DNA of 64,000 nucleotides, from assembly GCA_033064195.1 (NCBI GenBank), contig JARBJD010000108.1:1-64000 (forward strand). The letters run 5' to 3'. This document shows, in pieces, positions 8,889 to 19,800 of the stretch. A program made the translations under genes and the position numbers. Each line of letters begins with the position of its first letter. The stretch's first letter is position 1. This stretch comes from Blattamonas nauphoetae (Eukaryota; Preaxostyla; Oxymonadida). The notes under the pieces were generated by a model. The model saw only the letters and a program-made list of their open reading frames with translations. It was not told the DNA's origin and searched no databases.

Positions 8889-9790
8889 TATGTTTCATTT
8901 TTTCAATTTCATCTCTTTTTGCCAACTTTTATGATGCGATCATGATCACACTTCATCTCTGTTCCGTTTCCACTTCTTCGTCATTTTAGTACTGTTCTCT
9001 TCTTTACTCTTTTGTTTTCAACTATTTTCATCTGTTTTCTCTCTTATTCTTCTTCAGGTGTCAACGTAGTGAACAGATCAACAACTTTCACTAATTTGTC
9101 TTGTATGTTGCTTATTCTCGTTCACAACATCCTTCTTTCTACTCTTCTTTTCTTCCTTTAAATTATCTTCGTCTTCATTTTCTTACTTTCATCTCTTTTT
9201 TCCACTTTTTAGGTTCGATCCCAGTCGTCTCCGCATCTCGGTATTTTAACCTGTTATTGGACATTTCATCATCATTCTCTTCTTTCTTTTTTCATCTGTT
9301 TTCATCATTTCTGCCTCTTCTTTCTCTTCAGATCATATCCAATTAGATAGATCATCATCATCTTCGATTTCAGATTGTATGTTCCAGATCATCTCCTCAA
9401 ACTACTTCCTTCATTCTCTTCTTTTCTTTCTTTAACTTGTTTTGAATCTCGTTTTCTCACTTTCACCTCTTTTTCTCTATTTTTAGGTTCGATCAAGATC
9501 GTCACCGCATCTGGGTATTTTGTCCTATTCTTCGTGTTATCGTTCTCTTTCCCTTCTTTGTTCATTCTTTTTACATTCATTTTCATATGTTTGCTCTCTT
9601 CTTTTACCTTAGATCTCTTCTTTTTGGACTTAGACTCACCTGACGGAATTCTGCAGTGTATGTTGTCTCTTCTCTCTTAAAAATACCTCTGTTCTTCTCT
9701 TTTTGTCATTTGATCAATTCCTTTCCTCTTCATTTTTTCATGATCATCTTTCTTTTCCCCTTTTTAGGATCGATCTCTGCCTTCGTCATA
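8889..9790 (+). repeat. Degenerate tandem array of exon/intron-like units, about 275 bp each
   Basis: Pyrimidine-rich DNA in which the same order recurs. A GTATGTT donor-like string is at 9102, 9375 and 9658 (a weaker GTATGTTT at 8889). About 110 bp later comes CTTTTTAG or ATTTTTAG (near 9212, 9485, 9766) followed by a conserved block GTTCGATC...CGCATCT, then GGTATTTT, and about 90-100 bp later a second polypyrimidine-AG (near 9057, 9329, 9612). Periods are 273 and 283 bp. The short conserved blocks (about 28 and 45 bp) look like exons and the spacers like introns of this genome. Joining the blocks gives no long open frame, so it is either a decayed multi-exon gene made by tandem duplication or a non-coding array. 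Confidence 0.6.
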
Positions 9791-10318
9791 TCTTTGCATT
9801 TTGGGATATTATTGAACTTTTCACGTTGATTTTCCTCTTTATTTACTCTTGTTTGACCTGTTTTTGTTTGTCTTGTCACTTCATTTTCGTTACTTCTCAT
9901 TTCATGTTTTGGTCACTTCTCCGTACTCATTTTTTCATTGTTCATTCATCTAATTCACTTCACTCATGTTTGTTTCACCTGAACCTTCTTTTCCTCAATT
10001 ACACTAATTTTTGTTCTCTCATATTCCCTACTTGTCACGAGGATCCGACGGATCGCGGTCGGCTTCAGATCTTCGTCTTCGAACATCTCATTGAACATTT
10101 CACTCGATTTTTTCATTCTTTCTTGTTTTTTAATGCGATAAAAAGGTGAACATAGACTCTGTTTACATTATTCACATCAAATTTCACGCCATTGTCACGA
10201 TCTCCACTTCACTGTTCACTATTGTACTTGCTCACTTCATTTTACCCTGTTTCACCTTCTTTTACCCTTCTTTTTCGAAATCTTTCATGAAAACTTGAAC
10301 ATTGTGATGTGTCAAAGA

Positions 10319-10331
10319 GGACCAACGGTCC
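10319..10331. repeat. Short perfect palindrome at the composition switch
   Basis: GGACC-AAC-GGTCC, a five-base stem with a three-base loop, sits almost exactly where the plus strand changes from pyrimidine-rich to purine-rich. A similar small inverted repeat, GATCC-GAC-GGATC, lies near 10,042. Too short to be convincing alone; noted because of its place. Confidence 0.35.
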
Positions 10332-10778
10332 GAAAAAAGCGCCATGAAATCGGTGAAATGAGAAGGAACGATGAATGAACGAAAGTGAAAACGGGAAGAG
10401 TGAAATGAAAGAAGAAAGACGTTGAAGTGATTTGAACGTAAACAAACAGTGAAATGTTAAGAACGAAAAAAAGACAAAAAAGTGAAATTTTGAAAGAACT
10501 AATGAACCAAAAATTCTGAAAATTCAGCCACAGCCTTCTCGAATGGTGAGAACGGAAGGGCGATAGGTGTTAATTCGAGAAAAAAGTGATGTGAGGAAAA
10601 GGAGTGCGAAAATGTGACGTGAAAAAGGTGTGTGCAAAAAACACTATATAAGAACACAAGCCGTTCGGGGACGACTTATGTTCGTTAAAATGCTTGAAAT
10701 ATGAAGTGGTTGAAGCGAAAACAGCGAAAATGGAAAACTCGTGAAAAAAAGTGTGAAAGTGTTGAACATGAAAGTGAA

Positions 10779-10812
10779 CGTTCGGAGAGGCGCCAAAGGG
10801 CGTCTCCGAGCG
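10779..10812. repeat. GC-rich hairpin
   Basis: The arms CGTTCGGAGA and TCTCCGAGCG pair over ten positions (one G-T), with further partial pairing towards a short AAA loop. It is markedly GC-rich inside AT-rich, purine-rich surroundings, so it would be a stable structure in RNA or single-stranded DNA. Function unknown. Confidence 0.45.
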
Positions 10813-12266
10813 TTTTGAAGTGCAAGATCGTCATTAGACGATGAAAGCTGACCTGAACATGATAACCGTGAAAGCGTATACCGTTTTTCTAAAATTCGGA
10901 AAAATTCAAAAAAATCATGGTGGGTCGGATCAAACTTTTTTTTCGAAAGTGTTTTTTCGCGAAAATTTCCCCATCCAAAATGATGAACTAATTATGTGGA
11001 GTCATAAAAAATATGTTTTGAAGATATAGCGGATCATAGTGGTGAAATATGAGCATCGACTTTTTCGACCTATTTTGGACCACAGAACGGTATGTAGCGC
11101 CGCGAATTCCCAACCGATTTTCATCGGGACTGTTTTGATCGACGACCGGCGTCGTCCCCGAGATTTGAGAATTGTTTTCAAATTTTTTTGAAGTGCTTCA
11201 ACTGTTGGTTTCAACGGATTTGTGTGAAAAATGGAAAAAACTTGAAGAATCGATGTTGATCTGAACATTTTTTGATCTCATTGTTGACAAGAATCAATTC
11301 AAACAACGTTCGGAATCATTCAAATCGTTTCTGAGCATTTGAAGGTCAGTTTGACCTCTCAAATAATTGCTGATGGTTCAATTGGGGCTTCTGGGAATGT
11401 TTATTTGCTTTGAGAGTACAACAGAATGATCACACCGATTGTTGTGTCAATCGGCATGATGATTTTGCCCAGTAGTATCATCTATACCAACGTGGTTCCC
11501 AATTCGTTCTATACACTACTGATCTCACCCATTAACAAGAAAGGATCAACACCAATAAAGTATCAGGAGGGGTTTAATGAAGATGTTGAGGAGGGAGGAA
11601 GAGTAGTAAGGAACGATGGGGAGTGGTGGAGAAGAATGGAAGGAAAAGGGACATAGGACATGGAGATTGAAAATGAAAAATAAAATGACACGATTTCGAA
11701 AAATGACACTCTTTCTTGTTTCCAACTGATGCTCCGGAATTGAAACACGTGGTGGTACTCGATCTCATGAGACAATTGGTAAACTCAACTCCGAATCATC
11801 AAACAGGATGATTCTGTTTTATTCGGTGCCTTTGAATTCCCATTCCAGGTTTGATTGAATGACAGTGAATGGTCTCGAATCACTCCTTGCAAATTGAAAC
11901 GAAATTGATTGGAGAATTTGTGGGTGAGATTCAGAACTACTTTCACAGGTCCATCTCCTCGATTATGTCAACGATTTCACTTCTTTCGACGAATCCATTC
12001 TTCGGTCGGATTAAATCCTGTCAATAGTTGGTTTTCAAGGCAGTTCGAAGCCCGTTATCAATCCTGATTGATTTCACACAAGTATAAATGTGAAGCACCA
12101 TTTTCTTGAAGATCTCCTGTTGTTCAACCGATTTGATGGAGAATATCCATCATCAATGTTAATTTGGGAACGATAAAGTTATCAAACTGTATATTGGTTG
12201 TGCAACGACACTTTTGATGAATCCAGATCTCAAAACCACTGTTCGTTTTCTCTCCCGAGGGTTCAG

Positions 12267-14087
12267 ATGGAGCAGTGGCTCAGTCTTCTCAATCCGTCAT
12301 CAGGAGAACTGGCAAAGGTTCTTGCAGATAACCCAACTCTTGAGAGAGTATTTGATTGTGATGAACTTCTTGATGACTTTAAAACAGAGAATTCTCAACT
12401 TCTTGCTCTGTATGTATTATCATTTCTTTTTCTCGCTTATCCTCTTTATATGCTTCAATTTTCTATTTTTCTCATCGTACTCAGACTAAAGAAACCAGAG
12501 ACAGTGAAAGAAATGTTGATGTTCATTGTCACTGATCCACCTGAAGATTCCTCAGACGAAAGACGATATAAATATCCTTACTTGGTTGCTGAAATCCTTT
12601 CAAGCGAAATGGATATCTTTTTTGACATTCTTCTTTCACCAGAAGTGAAGGATATCATTTTCTCTTTCTTGGAACGAGACGAACCTATTCAACCTCTTTA
12701 TTCTCATCACATCTGCCGCATCATTCATTCTTTAATCATGCAAAGGACGAACGATGTATTTTGCTGTCTTTTCGCGAGACCTCATCCTCTTTTTCTATCT
12801 CGACTACCTTTGCCCAGATTGTCACCACTCTTAAAGAACGTCAAACCATCCCAAAATTAATCAAACACCTCAACTGTTTCCCATTCTGTGAATTTCTCTA
12901 TGATATCGTTGTCTCAATTGAACAAACAACAAGCTTCGATGAACTTGTCGTTGTATGCAGCATTCTTCATTGATCTGATCTCCATGCATTTGTTTCTTCT
13001 CTCCTTTTCTAGTGGCTTCGAGAAAACGATTTCATGAAACTTCTTCTCACAGAAATGAAAACATCCAAGCAGCCACTCGTATCTCCTCCTCTTCCTCCAT
13101 CCTCTAACTCTCATCCGATAGGTTCCTTCCAACATTGCTCAAATTTTGAATAATTTGATTGGACGATTTACAATGCCCGATGCAGAGAATCTGTTCACAA
13201 AAATCTTCCTTCCTGCCGAATCTGAACTCCTCGTCCAAATCGCCCTTGATAACACCAACCAAACAGCCCAAGCAGCAGCTTTGTCAATTCTTGTTGATAT
13301 TGTGTGGAACACACGTCATCAACCGCAGAATGAATATCTGATGCCACTTGATGAGAATATCGATCCACCCCCATTTGTCTGTGATTGTGTCCTTTCCAAC
13401 ATGGACAAATTTGCAGAGTCACTCAAAGCACCGAACCCTGGAAAAGGAATTAGCAATACCCAGCTCAAAAGTGTGATCTTCTACAACCCATGGATTCACC
13501 TCTTTTCAGTCATCATTTTATACTCTACTCTCATCCGAAGTGGGTACGGCTACAAAATTGACGAAGCATTACTCAATCATCAACTTTTCAAGATTTTGGT
13601 GGACTTGTTTTTCGAACACCCACATTCATCCATCCTTCACTCGGAAATCTACACAATATTTGAACAAGGCATCCTTATGCGCGGGGACGACGTTAGGAAT
13701 GCGATTTGTGTTGACTCTGGTCTTGTTGAGAAGGTAAAACAAACATTGATCCACGAGAAGACTCGTCGAGACAGATTAAAGGCGGGTGCGAACTCGAAAA
13801 GCGCCCCAGCGCGGGGAGGCGAAAGACCAAAGGACAGACACCAAGACGACTCTCTCCCTCTCCTCTCTCACTCACTTCACCTTGCCCGGATTGCACAAGA
13901 TGCTGCCACAACAGTTGCTGACCTCTCGAAATGGTTGGACGATGAATGGAACTCTCTCTACGAGGAGATCGTGACCCCAGAAATGATCAACCAGGAGTCT
14001 CAAGGCCTCCCCATCCTTAACATGATGGACCCAATGGGGGACCAAGGTATGATGGATCAGGACATGTACCAGGATCACTCAGCCTAA
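12267..14087 (+). CDS. PPP6R: SAPS-domain regulatory subunit of PP6/Sit4-type phosphatase
   Basis: Partner subunit that targets the PP6 (yeast Sit4) catalytic subunit. Six exons give 513 residues with introns at 12410-12484, 12756-12817, 12953-13012, 13079-13121 and 13471-13509 (39-75 nt); phases agree throughout. Family landmarks appear in order: the N-terminal segment ending in LLDDFKTENSQLLAL, the diagnostic TDPPEDSSDERRYKYPYLVAEIL, IMQRTND-IVTTL, WLRENDFMKLLL, and the late ISNTQL and DDEWNSLYEEIVTPEM stretches. The protein is shorter than animal PP6R proteins because the long disordered tail is absent; it ends Met/Asp-rich. The start at MEQWLS fits the family; in-frame sequence continues to 12198, so a longer start is possible. 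Confidence 0.9.
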
Positions 14088-14313
14088 AAGATAGCCATCT
14101 CACCTCACATTCACATAGCCGTTAATTTTCGGGAGTTTTCTCAAACATTCTAAATATTGTTCTCTGATTGACATTCTTCGTGACATGAATAATTCACTTT
14201 TTTCTGAATGACAAAACCGATCTAGTCCATATTTATGCTCACTTTTCTCAGTAACTCCTTATTCTTGCATTGATCTCATTAAGATTCGCCTATCTTCATT
14301 ATCTCTTTACACG

Positions 14314-15597
14314 ATGCTGACAAGGACCTGCTCTTCACCGGGAAAAGTCATTCTGTTCGGCGAACATTCGGTCGTTCATGAGAAGTCAGCTGTTGTGACA
14401 TCGATTGATTTACGAACTACAGTGACCATTAGGTCCCTAACACATCATGATAGAGGAGACTCAGACAAGATGAAAATTGAACTGAGGGACTTTTCCACAA
14501 GTGTCTCATTTGAGAAGCAGGAGCTCTTTCTGTTCTTGAGAACTCTCCTCAGATCACACAAGTCGAAGATGATGCAGTTATTCTTTGATAGACCCGATGC
14601 TGGGATACTGGACACGCTGATGGAATCGATTCGAACATTCGTTTCCTCCAATCTCCACAAAGACGAAGTATCAGCTCATTACAATGCGACAAACTCAATT
14701 TCATGCATCCTACTGTTTCTTCTCCTTGCAGTGTATCGTTTTGATGATTGTCCAGGGACAGGATTGGACTTTTGCCTTCCCGACGAAATCGTGATTTCCT
14801 CCAGGATTCCGATTGGCTGTGGGCTGGGAACATCAGGAGCGTTCTGTTGTTCCGTCTCAGGATGTATTCTTTCGTTTTACGATCTCTGGTCTTCGGACGA
14901 ACACAAATCAGAAACACAAACAAAAGAAGACGATAATTCAAAGCTCTCTCAAACTCAGAAAATAGAAATCAACAAATGGGCCTTCATTGGGGAGTGTGTA
15001 TTCCACGCACGTCCCTCGGGAGTCGACAATTTTGTGAGCTGCTTCGGGAATATTGTGAAGTATCGACAGGCACCCACAGGACTGACAGCTGAATTTGGGG
15101 GAAAGATATTTGAAGGATCTGACATTAAATTGCTTGTGGTGAACACAGGAAAGCCACGACAAACAAGGGAGATGGTCGAGAAAGTCAGATCATTCGTCGA
15201 AACTGAAAACGAAGCAGCTCTTCCGATTCTTTCTGAAATGGATGAAATCAGCAACCGTGCATGGGATCTTCTACAAGGAACGTTTGGATCTGATACTAAA
15301 GGAAAACTAGACGCGTTAGTTGTCCAGAATCAGTCATGTCTGGAAAAGCTTGGAGTCTCGTCGCCAGAGATTCGATCAGTTCTGTCGGTTTGTGTTTCTG
15401 TATTTTTTTGTTCAAATTTGAAGATTTTAGAGGAGTTTAGACATTGTGGGAAGCTGACAGGAGGAGGTGGGGGAGGGTGTGTGATATGCTTTATGGAAGG
15501 AGATCCAGCTCCTGAACTTTCCGCTACACTCCATGAGCATGGGTTTACGTGGTTTATCGCTCCTTTTACGCCCTTTGGAACAATTCTGGAATCATAG
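14314..15597 (+). CDS. MVK: Mevalonate kinase
   Basis: GHMP-family kinase that phosphorylates mevalonate with ATP on the route to isoprenoids, in the cytosol. The start reads SSPGKVILFGEHSVVHEKSA, the classic first motif. The ATP-binding loop is IPIGCGLGTSGAFCC near residue 165. The block NKWAFIGECVFHARPSGVDN is typical of mevalonate kinases rather than of galactokinase or homoserine kinase. The third motif is KLTGGGGGGCVICF near the end. A 45-nt intron at 15388-15432 probably interrupts the frame just before it: removing it restores family spacing and gives 412 residues. Read unspliced it would be 427 residues with an odd FF-rich insert. The C-terminal end is short but intact. Confidence 0.92.
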   Translation: MLTRTCSSPGKVILFGEHSVVHEKSAVVTSIDLRTTVTIRSLTHHDRGDSDKMKIELRDFSTSVSFEKQELFLFLRTLLRSHKSKMMQLFFDRPDAGILDTLMESIRTFVSSNLHKDEVSAHYNATNSISCILLFLLLAVYRFDDCPGTGLDFCLPDEIVISSRIPIGCGLGTSGAFCCSVSGCILSFYDLWSSDEHKSETQTKEDDNSKLSQTQKIEINKWAFIGECVFHARPSGVDNFVSCFGNIVKYRQAPTGLTAEFGGKIFEGSDIKLLVVNTGKPRQTREMVEKVRSFVETENEAALPILSEMDEISNRAWDLLQGTFGSDTKGKLDALVVQNQSCLEKLGVSSPEIRSVLSVCVSVFFCSNLKILEEFRHCGKLTGGGGGGCVICFMEGDPAPELSATLHEHGFTWFIAPFTPFGTILES

Positions 15598-16188
15598 TCG
15601 TCAACTTTGTTTCTTCCTCCATGACCCCTTTTTCACCAGGATTATCTCTCTATTTCGAATGCATCCATGGACAGATGGTGACTTACAAACTGGTATTTCT
15701 TCAGACATCAGACATTGGATTCTAATTGGAGAGGATTGCATTTGGAAGCGAGTGGAGTTGTTGTTGACTTACTTTCGTTGAAAAGTGACTTAGTCTTCAG
15801 TCACACATATCGTTTAGGGCCTCTCTCAAACGACTACCATCATGAGAAAGAGCGGAAATGGCTTGGAACGTTCATTCGACCATTCACGCAACCATTTCAC
15901 GAACAGTTGCTTTATACAGAGTGAAAATTATCGAAATTGACTGTTTGACGAAAGTTATCAACTAATGAAACAATGGTGGCAAGATGGGAGATAAATAATT
16001 GGTATGAACAGAGAAAATGAATTTCGATGAAAGTGAGGTATTGGTAATCTCAGAAATGTTCTAGAAGCGCAATCAAGGAATGCTGGTGTAAATATCAAAG
16101 ATGATTGGCGCTAACGCAAGGTGTACAGAGATCACAGAAGAGAGGAACGTCCAGAGACATAAATAGGATCCGGATCCGCGAGCTGCAG
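15598..16188. other. Intergenic, nothing recognised
   Basis: About 590 bases between the mevalonate kinase stop and the end of the convergent cyclin gene. I see only short chance frames, no repeats and no RNA gene. It presumably holds both 3' untranslated regions. Confidence 0.5.
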
Positions 16189-16696
16189 TTAGTTTTGTTG
16201 AAAGGAAGAAGAAACCAACAGAATAATCGAAGAAATTTCTTCAAAAATCATCCTCTCGGAGACGTTGATGAGAGAGAGAGGAATCCCGAATGCTTTCGCC
16301 CACCAAATGTTCTTGAAAGTCCGGTCTCGAAGAAATTTGTATACCAACATAACTGTGCACACTAACACGGTTCCAACATGATTTTCCGTGAGATGAAGCA
16401 GACTTTTTCCTTCTTGAAAGTTTGTCATGAGTATCTTGAGAATTTGAGTGCAAATTGCTCCTTCAATGGGAGTCATCTGCGTATAAGTTCGACAGAAGTC
16501 CCAGAACTGTGTAAATGACTGGGCATAGTTCCGCTCAATCATAGGGAAGGATTTCCGGAAGTACGTGAGAAGACACTCGGTCATGTTGTTGAATAAAGCT
16601 GCATCAGTGTCTAGTTCTTCAGGAAACATAGTCCGAGTTTGTTCTACAGGAGTCTGGATAGAAGAAAGTGAGAACGTGAGAATTAGATGAACCCAT
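16189..16696 (-). CDS. Cyclin-fold protein, Pho80-like
   Basis: The main exon encodes a cyclin box. Helices are readable in AICTQILKILMTNF and NHVGTVLVCTVMLVYKFLRD, followed by the Pho80/PCL-type NIWWAKAFGIPLSLINVSERM, where the W/Y-A-x-x-x-G-I-x-L-x-x-L-N pattern is diagnostic. Such cyclins pair with Pho85/CDK5-type kinases. The simplest start is the ATG at 16629 (146 residues). An upstream ATG at 16696 (MGSSNSH, a good N-myristoylation signal) can be joined in frame by removing a 22-nt GT-AG stretch at 16654-16675, giving 161 residues. That intron would be extremely short and needs transcript support. Neighbours give no clue to its kinase partner. Confidence 0.72.
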
Positions 16697-16874
16697 CACT
16701 CGAAGAAACTCAAAATAAATCGATGATAGTGTGAAATGTTTCTGCTTTCACGATCTGATCTGGATGAAAGTTTTTCTGTGTTCATGTGGAGACGAATTTT
16801 ATGGTCAACAGACCACGATAATCAAGGAGACAATTGATCTCTCCCATGGGATTCATTTTTCTCGGATTCCTCTC

Positions 16875-19800
16875 ATGTCCGAGCTCCTATATCGAGAAAG
16901 ACCTCCTCCATCACTCGAAAACAACCTAGAATTTATCCCTTTTGCATGTGATGATGGAGAAGAAAGTCAATCCCATGAAGAACAAGGCACCACAGCTCGA
17001 TTGTTTGTTTCGTCCATAACACCGACATTTTGTGAAGCGTACACTGATCAAAATGAAACATTTTCTTCGAAATATGTATCTTTTTCCCATATTTTCTTTC
17101 GTATTCATTTAGAATCCTGTTCAAATCCATCAAGCAGTAACGAAGACCGAAAAAGCTTTTCTAGGGTTTACACAGGCTCGAAAAATTGTTCTTGATGAAA
17201 AAATCACAACATCGTCAACAATTTCTCCAGATACACACATTCAAAGCTTTCTGGAAGCAGATATCGAACCATCTTCAACAACACCACATCCAAGTGATGA
17301 CAAGACTGAATCGGAAATTCTTACCAGTCTAACATATTCCTATCTCAAAGATTATTTTCTCACCCCACATTCGAAATCTGTATTCTTTTTTCTTCGTCAT
17401 CTCTATCTCAGACTGACCAAAGACTTGCTCGGGCGTTTAATCCTTCGTTTGTTCCCACATCGCCCCACCTACCAAACCTCAAACCGTACAAAGCATTTCC
17501 ATTGGGAGACATCACCTTTTCGTTCGAGGCATTGAATATATCGTTCCCAAATGCACCTTTCATCCCAGAACCTTATTTTTTCTCTGTCTCTCTCTATGAT
17601 TCTGTGCTGAAAAGCAAAATTACCGAAGAATTTCATTTTGAGATCATTCCGGCTCATCTAACAGACATTATGCGATCATACAAACCAACGGTTATCTCCC
17701 CAACGACGACAGGAAATAAATGCATCTTTTCGTTCGACAGAAGGCGTGTGGGGCAAGTACATCTCGTTATTCGCATTTACACTGTCCTTGTTCCAACAAC
17801 TAACAAGGCTTATGAAGATTATAAATACACAACACAACAATTGGATGAGATCCATCATGGATCACGTACACAGCAATCTACATCAACACCTGTCCGCACT
17901 CTCAACTTTATCAGCGGTGCAGATGCTGGAAAGAATGATATGTCACAACTTCTTTCCGCTGATTCAATCTTGAAGGATCATAAAGAAAGGATCCAGCATT
18001 TTGGACAATACAAACAGCCATTCGGATGGAACTTTTTTCCTCTCTTCACATCCCAACCGACTACCAGTCGTCCTCAACTTACTCGTGATATTCTCGATTC
18101 TGCTGATGTTCACAAACAGCCTCATCTCGCGAAACCATTTACGACCCATCTGAGTGGACTCCGCGAAACTACAAATTTTGGACATACTGAGGTTGATATG
18201 TTGTCAGCAATCACACACCAATCGCAAGATAACGACTCTATCATCAACATGAACATGGACGTGTCCATCCAACTTTTGGACAACTCTTCTCTGACTGACT
18301 GCTACCTTCCAGATAAATCAGTGTCAACACGAAGTGAACTATATGAGGCAGAATCCATTGATCCCATTCCACCTCCATCTACACCGACTTCATCAGCGAA
18401 ACCTACATCGACTTTCAAAATGTCTAATACTCTCCATCCACGTGCTCATATCCGAATGCAGCCCATATCCCCAAAGCGTACAGTCTCACAAGAGACCACT
18501 GAAGCATCACTGGATTCACCACCGTCCTCACCAGATATCCAAACGACAGGATCAATCACGTCAATTGGTTCGAGTGTTATGGTCCCGACATTGTCAACTT
18601 GGACGCCAGAAGGAGGGAATAAATACAACACCCTTCATGTTTCTTCAGTTGCCAAGCGAGTTAGTATCCTTCCTCCTCCTCCAATCAAACCTCAAGGATC
18701 TCGACCTGCTCCTGCCCCTCCCCCTGTCTTCACAAGCCAACCATCCCCTCCAGTCTCATCCCCACAACGCAAAATTGACTATTCCACCATTTCATCTGTC
18801 GCATCTGCCCAACCCGGAGTTCATCCACACCTCATCATGACCTTCCCCATTGCTCGCAATCCCACTCCAGCCTTCCACCCCCTCAACCTTCTCTATCTCT
18901 ATCCACAGATGGTCCGCTTCCAGAACCTCCCATCTGGACTCTCCAATCGGAACGTGTACCTCGAAGTCCGTGTTAAGAATACCGACGACTCAGCTGAGGA
19001 ACAGGGCCTTCCCATCATTTACAACAACGAGTGTGGGTCGGAGTTTGTGAGTGTGCTTGGGTGTCGTATGGTCTATCATATGCATCCGGCGAGCTTCGGT
19101 GATGAAATCAAAATTAATCTCCCTCTCAGCACTTCGCCAAAACTCCACATTCTTTTCACGTTCTACCACGTGACATGCAAGCTCATCCGGAAAGGACAGT
19201 CGACAGTTCGCAAGTTCCTTGCACACGCTGTCCTTCCTCTCTGCGAAGCATCCGACATCCACTCATTCGATATCTTTGCCCTCAGAATCACTCGTGAGCT
19301 CCCGCCAGGATATATGGAGTACATTCCCCTCTCCTTCACCGACGCCTCGAGGTCGCGAGATGCTGCCTCTGATGGGAAGATCAAATGGCTGGATGATGCG
19401 AAGAGGTCATTTTCATTGTCGCGGAGATTCGTGTCGACGATTTATCCGCAGCAGCCATTTGTGAAAGCTCTTGTCCGGAATTCCATGCTGCTCAGCGAAC
19501 CATTCAGACAGTTTAGGAATCAACTAAAACTGAGCGCTGTCCAACTCCCAATCTCACTCGACCTGATCTCACAAACATTCACGTCCATCGCAAAATCAAC
19601 TTTCAAATCAGAGGACCTCCTGCCCTTCATCCCGTTCCTCCTCCACATCGTCCTTCGAGCTGTATCTCGTCCGGAACCTCTTCTGGCCAGACCAGCATTC
19701 GCCGCCCTTCTCACTCTCCTCAACTCTGCCATCGGCGAGTTCCGTCCATTTTGGGTGGAGAACTCGGAGTCATCGGACCAACCAGACGACTTTGCGACTC

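Larger units (their letters stand above)
9791..12266. other. Gene-poor stretch with a base-composition switch and hairpins
   Basis: I see no protein gene with domain support in this 2.5 kb. Up to about 10,300 the plus strand stays pyrimidine-rich; from about 10,300 to 10,850 it becomes clearly purine-rich. Small inverted repeats occur at 10,319-10,331, 10,779-10,812 and near 11,139-11,154. A TATA-box-like ctatataag lies near 10,650. From about 11,300 the composition returns to that of ordinary intergenic DNA leading to the SAPS gene. The stretch may belong to the element, to a different repeat family, or to neither. Confidence 0.5.

Noticed and set aside
9101-10149. Phe/Leu/Ser-rich plus-strand frames resembling membrane proteins
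   Set aside because: The DNA is simply C/T-rich; such DNA reads as Phe, Leu and Ser in any frame, and the frames cross the splice-like boundaries of the tandem array.
10701-10844. 47-residue basic frame starting MKWLKRKQRK downstream of a TATA-like box
   Set aside because: Purine-rich DNA gives Lys/Arg/Glu codons by chance, the frame includes the hairpin, and there is no family or splice support.
12756-12778. A 23-nt GT-AG stretch that would also restore frame in the SAPS gene
   Set aside because: The longer intron 12756-12817 also restores frame and gives the spacing seen in other SAPS proteins, so the ultra-short reading is not needed.
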